Below, one piece after another: positions 7,394 through 15,640 of a stretch of 15,640 bases of DNA; within the stretch, counting starts at the first letter, position 1; each line of letters begins with the position of its first letter. The stretch lies in assembly GCA_026770595.1 (NCBI GenBank), contig MU634105.1:1-15640 (forward strand), in the 5' to 3' direction. The position numbers were made by a program, and so were the translations under genes. Below the pieces are notes generated by a model. It did not search any database and was not told the DNA's origin. It worked only from the letters and a program-made list of their open reading frames with translations. The stretch is from Ochromonadaceae sp. CCMP2298. Lineage: Eukaryota; Sar; Synurophyceae; Ochromonadales; Ochromonadaceae.

Positions 7394-10300
7394 CTAGTAG
7401 CCCAGCCGCCCCTCCCTGCCCGGCCCTGCGCTCTCGTACATCCTGAGTTTCCTCACCGCCTCTGCGTGCGCGTACTTGAGGTTCTCGATCTCCTCGAAGA
7501 AATCCAGATCGAACGCCGCCAACTCCTGCCTCAGCCGCTGGTTCTCCTCGTGCAGTGCCCTCGCCTCCACCCCTGAGGCACCCGCACCAGCAGGAGCAGA
7601 GGCCCCGCGTACACCCGGGCGGTTTGACGCGACCTCCAGTTCCTCGCGCATTCGCCGCACCGCGTCCCGCAGCTCGTCGTTCTGCTCCCGGAGATCGCGC
7701 ACCTCCCGCTGCTGGGCGGCATCTCCCCCACCGCTAGGTGGTACGCCCAGAGATGCCCTGCTCTGCTGCGCCTTGTGCAGGGTCACCTCGAGCTCGTTGA
7801 CGCGGTTCTGCAGCTGTCCGGCCTTCTTCTTCAGCGTCTCCCTCTCCACTATCACATCCTCAGACGCCTCCCTAGCCGCTGCCATCTCGTCCTCCTTGAC
7901 CTTCATCTGCCTCCGCAGCATAGCCACCTGCTGCTGCCTCTGCACAATCTTCTGCCCGCTCTCCTCGTGCCCCTTCATCTTCGCCCTAAGAGTTCTCGCC
8001 TCCTCCTCCAACTCCTCTGCTTTCTTCTTCTCCCCCCCCAGCCTGCGCTCCAGGTCCGCGATACGGCGCTCCTCTACGCCGCCCCCTGCGCGCTTGAGTC
8101 TGTCGTTCTCCGTCTTTAGCTTGTCCACCACCCTCTTCATCGCCTCTACCACCCCCTCCAGCTCCTGCTCCTTGCGAGCCCCCTTGGGCGCACCCGCACC
8201 TGTGGGGCCCTTCCCGCTCTGTCCCAGGCTAGAGACGCTCTTGTACGCGATCTCCAGCTCCTTCACGCGCCGCCTGAGCCGCTGCGCCTCCAACTCCGAC
8301 GCCTCTAGGTCGAACTTTCCCTCAATAGCACGTGCATCTCTGTCCAGCAAAGCAGCCTCCAACTCGAGCTTCTGCCGCCTTGCCAGGTCCAGGTCGTCCT
8401 TAATCCGCTCCTCTCGCATGTACGCGTCCTCACTCTCACGCAGCTGCCGCGCACTGGCCGCCCCGCCTCCGCCCGCGCCCGCGCCTGCGCCCGCCGCCGC
8501 ACGCTTCCTGCGCCCCTCGCTCTCCGCTAGCTCCGCCTCCAGCTCCCCGATGCGCGCCCGCTGCACGGAGACCTGGTGCCCCAGAGCGGCCAGTTCGTTG
8601 CTCTGCTCCACGTGGGCGGTCCTCCTGAGCCTCACCAGCTCGTCCTCCATCTGGAACACCCTCGCGTTGGCCTGCTCCAGCTCCCCCAAGTCGTCCCCCG
8701 TAACGCGCCTCGTTTCTGCCACCTGCCTCTGCGACTGCTGCGCCTTGCGCGTGATGTCGTCCTTCGCAGTGATAGCACTCTGCAGCGTGTCCCTGCCCCT
8801 CGCCACCTGCAGCAGCAAATCCTCATTCTCCGCTATCTTCTCCTGCAATCGCTTCTCCAAAACGCCCACGCGCTTGGACAGTTTCTTCTCAGCCTCCCAC
8901 TTGGCATGCAGCTGCTGCCTCGTCTCGTCCATGTCCCCCCCCCCCGTACCCAGCACATGCCCTGTCTCGGCCTCGTCCCTCTTCGACTCCCCGCCCCGCT
9001 TGAGCGCTGCGTTCTGCGTCTTGAGCAGATCCGTCTCCCTCTCCATAGCCTCGATGCGCTCCCTTGCCTTGGCCAACGTCTCCTTCGACGGCCCCTCCCC
9101 CCCCAACACTTCTTTCAGCTTTTCCCTCAGTCGCACCTCCTTCCTGCGACTGTCCTCCAGCTCCTTCCGCAGGCGGTGGTAGGCGTTCTGCGCAGACACC
9201 TTCTGCAACTCCGCCTGGTGCGCGTCGGCCTCCACCTTCAGCAGCTGCTCCTCTGCCGCGCGCTTCTCCAGAGTCAGGCGCTCCCGCACCCTGCGGGCCT
9301 TCTCGAGGTCGTCTTTGGCGTGAGACAGGCCGTCGTGCAGGTCTGACAGCTTGCTCTTCAGCGCCTTCATCTCGTCAGTAGACAGAGCACTCGGGGTGCT
9401 GTATTCACCCGCCTCGCGGGCCTTGAGTCTTACCTCTGCCGCCGCCTTGTCCTCCTCCGCCTTGATGAATTCGTCCTTCAATTTGACGATGATCTCCCGA
9501 TAGCCCCGCACCTTGTCGTCCTTCGCGCGCACCAGCTTCTCCAACTCCTTCAGCCGAGGGTCAGCTGCAGGCACCAGGGCGCGAGTGGAGGAGGTCTTGC
9601 CCAGGTGTGCTGCGCGGGCCTGAGACTCCTGCAACTGCTGCACTAGGGTCACCATGTCCTCCTGCATGGCTTCCATCTCCTTCAAACTCTCCCCACACCG
9701 CACCTCCGCCCGCTCTCTGCCTGCGGCCTCTGTGGCCAGCCGCTGCTCCACCTGTCCCAGCAGGCGGTCCTTCTCGGCAATAATCGAGTCGGCCTGCGCC
9801 ACGTGCTCCTGCAGGCCCTTGAGGTGGCTACGCTCCGCCTCGTCCGCGTGCCCCACGCCCCCACTGAACACCTCAGGGTACAGCTGCTGCCCGTACCGCC
9901 TCGCCCGCGCCTCCTCCCCCTCATCCGCCGCAATACGATCCAGCAGATCCCCCGCCCGCTTCTCCGCCCTGCTCTTGGGCGCCTCCCCTACCACCTTGTC
10001 AGCGCGGTCCCTGTACCTATCAATAATGCGGTTCTTCTCCTCCAGCAGAGAGCGCAGGCTGCCGATTGTGGCCGTGGCCGCCTCCTGCAGCTTCTCCTGC
10101 TCACCAGCCATCAGCTTGTACTGACGACCGCCGGGCTGCGGGGGTGGGCCGTTCCTGCGGGCTGGCTGGTTCCTCAGCAGCACTGCAGGCATCCCCTCCT
10201 CAGACAGCACCCTCTCGTAGTAGTTCACCTGCCCGTCCCTCTCCTGCAGCAACGCCTCCCCGTCGTTGAGCTGGTTCTGCATCTGCCCTATGCGCAGTTT

Positions 10301-13300
10301 CTGCTCGCTGATCTCTCTCCGGTGCTCGGCCATCTGCGCGTGAGCAGCCTGCAATTTGTGGTATGCTTGTTCAGGCGTAGCTAGGGGCTTCTCGCTGTCG
10401 GGAGATATCAGCTGCATGTCCAGACTCAGCTTGTCCTCTGCATACATTGACTGGCGCTGAGGGATGTCCCCACTGTCCCCACGGGCCGTGGCAGGCGTAG
10501 CACCTTTATGCCCCTGCTCCCCCTCGTCCTCGTCCAGCTTGGCGAAGTCCAGCAGGGCGTGTGAGAACTCCTCGTCCCCTGAATCCCCCGCCTTCTCACT
10601 GATGTCGAACATGATGCGCTTGGTCTCTGCTGCCACCTTCCCCTCCTCCAGCTCCAAAACGTCCGCCTCGATGTTCGAGATCACCCCCTGCAGATGCCGC
10701 TTCTCCTGCCTGAGCGTCTGGATCTGGCGCCGCTGCTGCAGATTGGATACCTTCGACACTCGCATGTCATCGGATAGCGCGATGAGGCGAGCCGCGATGG
10801 CGGCCTGCTTGCTCTTGCCCCGTGTCACTGCCTCCAGGTCCCTCACCTGTGTGTGAAGGTAGTATTAGGGTTAGTGGTAGTGTTAGGGTCAGTGTTAGGG
10901 TGGAATATGGGTTAGTATGAGGGTATACAATGGTATCCCAACCCTCTCACCTGCTGCTCCAGGATGTGCCTCTCCGCCACGAGGTCCTCCACCTGCCCCT
11001 GCAAAAGGCGACTCTCCTGCTCGCTGGCAGCTGCCCTGTTCACCGCGTCCTCCGCCTGCACCGCCAACTCGTCCACCTTCACCGACACGTCTACCAGCTT
11101 CTCACCCACAGTCACCGTGGCAAACGAGGAGCGGCGTCCCTTTCTCAGGTCTTTTGAGCCCCGCACTCCCGCCCCCGCCGCCCCCGTGCCCGCCCTATGC
11201 TCCTGCCCCTCAAAGACCGTGTTCTTGAGATTTCTGAGAGCCTTCTTCAGCGCGCCCGTCTCCAGTCGGCTGGCCTCAGACTGCTTCGCGCCCAGCGTCT
11301 CCTGCTCGTCCAGGCGCTTCTCCAGCACGCGCATGGCCAGCTCCCTCTTGCGCATGCACTCTCTGGCGTGGTGGTACTTGCGCACGAAGGACTTGTAGCT
11401 GGTCTTGGTGCTCATCAGCTGCCTCTGCAACCGCCCGATCAGCAACTCATCGTCCCCGCGGCTCTCCAGCTTCCCACAGTACTCCCTCATCTCAGACAGG
11501 TCGTCGCTGCTCTGCTGCCTGTACCCACTCAAAGCCTGCGCCTGCTGGGTGGCTATATCCGCCAGTTCCCTGAATTTAACCGTCTCCCTTTGCGCCTCCT
11601 CCATCCCCCTCTGCGTTTTGTCCAATTTCGCCCTCACCTCCTCCGCCGCCTCTCTGGTCAGCCCGTCCTGATAGAGCAAACTCATCTCCAGAGCCGCCTT
11701 GCGCGCCGAGCTCTCCTTCACCGACAGCTCGTCCTCGCGGCGCTCCAGCTCCCTTACACGCGTGGCAGCTTCCTCGAAGTCCCTCGTGACCTCGCTCATC
11801 TTTTCGCCCACCAACTCGGCCCTACGGTTGGACCCCATCAGCTCCACCTCTAGGCGGCTGGCCTCTCCCCTGAATCTAGCCAATTCGCTGACCAGGTTGG
11901 ACACCTCCGCAGAGGAGCCCGCAGCAGACAGGGCCTTCTGGGTCAGCGACCGCTGGTGCTGCAACTCCGCCTCGCAGTTGCGCTGCCTAGACCCCGCACC
12001 CTCCAGCTCTGCCTGCAGGTGTGCGGCGATGATGCGCGCTGACTGCAGCTCCCTCGCATTGTCCAGGGACTTCAGGGCAGCCATGCGGGCCTCTATCTCC
12101 CTACGCAGCGTGTTGAGATGGTCCTCTCGCAGCACGTCTATCTCCTGCTGCAATGCCAGGTAGTCAGCCTGCGCCACGGAGCAGTCCACACGCCCCTGCA
12201 GGTGTCCGATGCGCGAGCCTGCGGCCAGCTTGTACTGCTCCAGATAGAGCACTCTCTTCTTGAGCGCTGCCTCCATCTCCACGAAGTCGATCTGCAGCTG
12301 CTCCCGGTCCCTCTGCTCAGTCAGCAGCTGCTCGCCCTGCGCGATGAAACGTCTGCTAAGTACCGATTCGTTTACCTCGTAGACCGTCATCTTTCGAGTG
12401 AGCTCGGTCAGCCGCACAGCGATGGCGTCCTTGTCCTCCCTCTGCAGCAGCTCCGACATATCCTGCATACGCCGCAACTTCAACTTGAGGTCGTCCCGCT
12501 CGTCCCTCACCTGCACTGCGTCCTTCTTATAAGCTGCCTCCTGCGTGTCCCAACCGTCTGCCTTGTTCGCGAAGTCGTAGTAGAGGGCAGTCATCTGCTG
12601 CTTGATGCCCACCAGAGTCTCCTCCATGGTCGAGGTGATTGCAAAGCTGTCCTCTAGCTCCTGCTCCCTCTCGTACAGCTGCTCCAGGCACTCGATCAGC
12701 TGCGCATTTAGGTCGCGCACATCCACAGCCCACTCCTCCGGGGGTAGGTTCATCTGGTGCAGGCTGTTGGTCAGCAGCTGCTTGCCGTGGGGGGTGGCGG
12801 GGCCCGCCTGCATGCCCGTATCACGCCCCTTCACCGCGTTCTGCGTACCGTAGAAAGGCATGCCGCCGCGGGCCATGGCGGGTGTCCACATCGCCCGCTC
12901 CCCGCCAGCGACGCTCTCGGGTACGGTAAACTTCACCCCAGTGGGGGCGGGCGTTGTGGGTACCTGCACCTGCGGGGTGGCGGCGGGCACGAACTCGTGC
13001 TTAGAGGTGTACCCGTACGACTGCTGCGCGCGGTTCATAGCGTTGGACATTGACTTGGAGCGGCCCGTGGGCGACCCCATACTCCCACCCATACCACCCA
13101 TACCCCCACCCCCAGTGCCCGCACCCTCATTGCCTGAGAAGTGCTGGTTCTTGAGGCGGTCTAGCTCGCGCAGGATCAGCTGGTTGTTCTGAGTGAGGAT
13201 GCGGCCCAGCTCAGATACAGGGATCATGCCCGCCGTGCCGCCGCTCTCCGCAGCTGCGTGCTGCTGCGTGAGCTGAGCGATGTCTGCGCCCAGTGATTCC

Positions 13301-15385
13301 ATCTTGGACTCCAGCGCGCCAGCCAGCGCCTGCACCTGCGCCACCTGCCAGTCCTCGCCCCCCCCACCACCACCCTCGCCCCCACCACCCCCACCCTCGC
13401 CCCCCGCCGCGGTGAAAGAGGCTCGGGGCGAGACGCGGCGCTCCTCACGCGGAGTGTGTCTCGTGGCGACCAGCTCTGCCTCGTACCTGTCCGCCCGCAG
13501 CCGCATGGCCTGCACGTCGTCCCTTAGACCGCGGTTCTCCTTCAGCAGCACCTGAGAGACCGTAGACCGAATAAGATAAACCAAAGTATAAAAGGGGTTA
13601 GAAAGAAAAACCAGTTAGCGTATGTTCGAGGTGAAAAGACCAGATTTGGCACCAGGGGGGATAAAAAGACGTATTTTGTGTAATTCTACATACCTACACC
13701 TACCTGGGATCGGTCGTTGAGGGGCAGCTCCGTCTTGCCTGAGCGAATGTTGGCCGCGAAGTCGTTCACCATGAGTAGCATGTCGGGGGACATTCCGGCG
13801 TACTTGAAGCCCGCCTCGCCGATAGAGGCAGCGTGGTTCTTCATCGCGCCCCTCAGGCGAGTGTTCTCCGTCTCCAGTGACAGCAGCTGCTCCTCCACCT
13901 CTGCCAATTGCGCAGTCAGAGAGGCTGACGTGGACTGCACCTCCTCCTGCAGAGCGTACTCGGGGTAGGAGAAGTTTGCTGGCTTGCCTGTCTCCTTCTT
14001 GAGCCGGTTGAAGGCCTGCGTGAGCACCTCGTTGGCGTTCATAGCCACACTGAGCTTGTTGTTGTACTGCTCCACTGCCATGCTGAGCCGCCGGTTGTCC
14101 TCTTTGAGCTTCTTGTGCGTGCGGGAGATCTCCGTCATGCCCTTGCCTGCCTCGTATACGGCCTTCCAGGAGGTCAACTCGTCCACCTCCCTTGCTAGCT
14201 GGTCCCTCTCCTCCTCCAGCGATGCATAGTGGTCCATATTATCCCCGTGGTGAGACTTGAGTGTCTCGATGTCCAGCTGCAATTGCTTGGTGCGCTCCTT
14301 CTCTGCAGTGATGCGGTCCACCACTCGCTGCTCGATGCCCTCCTCCAGCTCCAGCAGCTTGCCCGACAGCACGTCGCGCTCTGCTAGCGTGGACTCCAAT
14401 TCGTTGTGTATGTCCTCGATCAGCTTGTTGTTGTCCTTCGTCTCAGCCTGCAGGGACTCCAAAGCACGCTGCTTCTCGCCCACCTGGGTAGAGTCCTTGA
14501 GCAGCGTGATCTGGTCCTGCAGGCGCTTCTGCTCCACCTGCGCCGCCCTCTGGTCAGCCGCCACCCTGTCCCTCGCCACCTTCAGCTCCCCCCCCAGCAC
14601 CTCGATGCGCAACACCTGCTCGCCCTCCTTGCCCGAGCTGATCTGCAGCAGCAACTGCGTCTCCTCTAATTGCTTCTCCATCTCTATGGCATTGGTCTGC
14701 AATTCCAGCCTCTCCACTTCGAAGCCATCCAATTTAGAACCCAGCTCGTCCTTATCATCCGCCAGCTTCGCCACCAGCTGCTCCATCATGCTCTTCTCCT
14801 CCTCCAGACTGCCCAAAGTCTCCTCAAGTTCCCTGATCTCCTCCTTGAAGGTCTCGTTCTCCTCGAAGAGCCGTTGCGCCTCCTTGACGTTGGCTGTCTT
14901 CTGCTTGTTGAACTCCCTCGACTGCAGGTCAGTCGTGCGGCTCTTGGTGTTCACCTCCACGATCTCCTTCTCCAGCTCCTCGATGCGCTTAGCCTGCTGC
15001 TTCTGCTTCTTCTCCGTCTCTGCCTTCTCCGAGGTGAGGGCGTTCAGCTTGACGTTGGCGGTGGAGAGCTGCTCTCGGAGGTCGCTTATGGCCAACTGGT
15101 CGCTCTCCCCCCTAGTGCGCAGGTCCTCCACCTCGTCCTGCAACTCCTCCTGCAAATCGTCGTCCCCTTTGCGGCCACGGCCACGGCCCGTCTGCCCGGC
15201 AGAGAGCTCCGCAATCGACTCATCCCTGTCCTCCACAGTCTTCTGCAGGCCCAGGGCATACTGTGGGTAGAGTACAGAGAACAGAAGGGAATGGGGCGCA
15301 AGAATTAGCCAGCCGCAGGGGGCAATAATCACGTCGCAAGAGAGGATCTTACCTCAACCAAATCCTCGTACGATAGATCGTCCAT
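7394..15385 (-). CDS. CEP290: CEP290, ciliary transition-zone coiled-coil protein (four exons, 2547 aa)
   Basis: CEP290 bridges the axoneme and membrane at the transition zone (Y-links) and gates entry into the cilium. The model is complement(join(7394..10846,10951..13551,13704..15260,15353..15385)), all introns in phase 0. It begins MDDLSYEDLVE, after an in-frame stop and in good start context. Almost the whole protein is heptad coiled coil. Family-diagnostic matches to animal CEP290 recalled from knowledge are: MTVYEVNESVL (about 918-928), RELADIATQQAQAL (about 1191-1204), LEKRLDEQETL (about 1273-1283), VVEAMKRVVDKLKTENDRLKR (about 2297), and the C-terminal ELAAFDLDFFEEIENLKY (about 2505-2522), close to the animal ending FDPSFFEEIEDLKY. 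Length is near the human 2479 aa. Disordered Gly-rich inserts occur at about 580-596 and 670-790. Spread along the whole length, these matches make a generic coiled-coil explanation unlikely. Confidence 0.92.
10847..10950 (-). other. CEP290 intron 3, telomere-like repeat (104 bp)
   Basis: On the minus strand the donor is GAGCAGCAG|GTGAGAGGG and the acceptor CACACACAG|GTGAGGGAC. The body contains repeated CCCTAAC(A/C) words (TTAGGGT on the plus strand). The 8-mer CAGGTGAG (CTCACCTG on plus) spans both junctions, at 10946-10953 and 10842-10849, exactly one intron length apart. Splicing keeps phase 0 (E-Q-Q-V-R-D-L-E). Confidence 0.88.
13353..13403 (-). repeat. Coding minisatellite giving a Gly6-Glu repeat in CEP290
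   Basis: On the plus strand CCTCGCCCCC(CA)CCACCACC-type units of about 21 bp recur. On the coding strand they give GGEGGGGGGEGGGGGGED, residues about 580-597. It interrupts the coiled coil with a flexible acidic-glycine linker. A second Gly/Met-rich run (13080-13125) lies about 90 residues further on. Confidence 0.75.
13552..13703 (-). other. CEP290 intron 2 (152 bp)
   Basis: On the minus strand the donor is GATCCCAG|GTAGGTGTAG and the acceptor GTCTCTCAG|GTGCTG, phase 0 (D-R-S-Q-V-L-L-K). The body is AT-rich with a T-rich tract. Only the consensus CAGGT is shared between the ends. Confidence 0.9.
15261..15352 (-). other. CEP290 intron 1 (92 bp)
   Basis: On the minus strand the donor is GTTGAG|GTAAGATCC and the acceptor TACCCACAG|TATGCC, phase 0. 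It joins the 11-codon first exon (MDDLSYEDLVE) to YALGLQKTVEDRD. No flanking direct repeat is present. Confidence 0.85.
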
Positions 15386-15640
15386 CGCAGGAGGTGCTCG
15401 CCCGTCCTTCTCTGACGATTAGATTGAAATCCTCGTTGGCCGTCAACCCTCCTCGTGTTGGACAGCAGGCGACGCAAATGCAGTGGGGCTTCTCGCTGTG
15501 CCTCAACGCCAGCGTTCAGATACCCACGTCGACAGAGTCTGCTGTCGATTGTGATGATGCCCTGACCTGCGATCCTGACAGGAAGGAGACAGCGCCACAC
15601 AGCCCCAAAGATGCAGAAAAGGGGCAGCACTCAACCGCCT
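15386..15640. other. Upstream region of CEP290
   Basis: These 255 bp precede the CEP290 start codon on the minus strand and should contain its 5' leader and promoter. I see no clear TATA or CCAAT box. An ATG at 15611-15613 on the plus strand (AAAGATGCAGAAAAGG) could start a divergent gene running off the right edge, but only ten codons are visible. Confidence 0.4.

Noticed and set aside
7476-9182. 568-codon plus-strand open frame opposite CEP290
   Set aside because: It is a Ser/Arg/Leu-rich antisense shadow. The strong GAG/AAG/CTG/CAG codon bias of the coiled-coil gene removes stop codons from the opposite strand. Other long plus-strand frames at 8576-9346, 11197-11853 and 14257-15270 have the same cause.
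10850-10930. TTAGGG-like words as a true telomere or interstitial telomere between two genes
   Set aside because: The stretch sits exactly between GT and AG splice sites of one continuous CEP290 reading frame, so it is an intron and not a chromosome end or a gene boundary.
7394-13584. Treating the three long minus-strand coiled-coil frames as three separate genes
   Set aside because: Each boundary has a matching GT-AG intron in phase 0, the inner frames would start on non-ATG or intronic codons, and CEP290 landmarks run in order across all of them.
15435-15447. GTTGGCCGTCAAC as an RFX X-box about 50 bp upstream of CEP290
   Set aside because: The position is attractive for a ciliary gene, but both half-sites deviate from the X-box consensus, and RFX control of ciliary genes is established mainly in animals and their relatives.

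Overview
The window looks like a nuclear contig from a photosynthetic, flagellate eukaryote, most likely an alga with a red-lineage secondary plastid (an ochrophyte such as a pelagophyte or dictyochophyte is my best guess; a haptophyte or similar is not excluded). The reasons are: short GT-AG spliceosomal introns; a nuclear psbO whose precursor carries a signal peptide, a short transit region and a thylakoid-lumen signal; a mitochondrial SDHAF4; and a full-length CEP290, a protein of the ciliary transition zone. Coding regions are GC-rich and intergenic stretches are more AT-rich. Nothing bacterial, viral or CRISPR-like is visible, and there are no rRNA or tRNA genes I can support.

Layout. 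1-1045: a 15-bp tandem repeat, then sequence with open frames that may be the 3' end of an unrecognised gene running in from the left, then AT-rich DNA. 1046-2031 (-): psbO, two exons. 2032-2419: a compact divergent promoter with back-to-back CCAAT boxes and a long hairpin. 2420-3717 (+): an unnamed, probably plastid/thylakoid-lumen protein in three exons. 3718-4360: intergenic. 4361-6052 (+): a single-exon, uncharacterised multi-pass membrane protein. 6053-6817: intergenic, with a heptamer microsatellite. 6818-7177 (+): SDHAF4. 7178-7393: short tail-to-tail gap. 7394-15385 (-): CEP290, four exons, 2547 aa by my joining. 15386-15640: upstream region of CEP290.

How the genes relate. psbO and its divergent neighbour share about 390 bp of regulatory DNA and both appear to be lumen-targeted, so co-regulation is plausible. 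The other genes serve unrelated compartments (mitochondrial complex II assembly, cilium, membrane) and look like ordinary eukaryotic neighbours.

The most unusual signal is in the introns. Two introns in different genes (3188-3408 and 10847-10950) are made largely of degenerate telomere-like CCCTAA/CCCCAACC sequence, both C-rich in the sense direction. Both are flanked by exact 7-8 bp direct repeats spanning the AG|GT junctions, as expected if introns were gained by insertion with target duplication.
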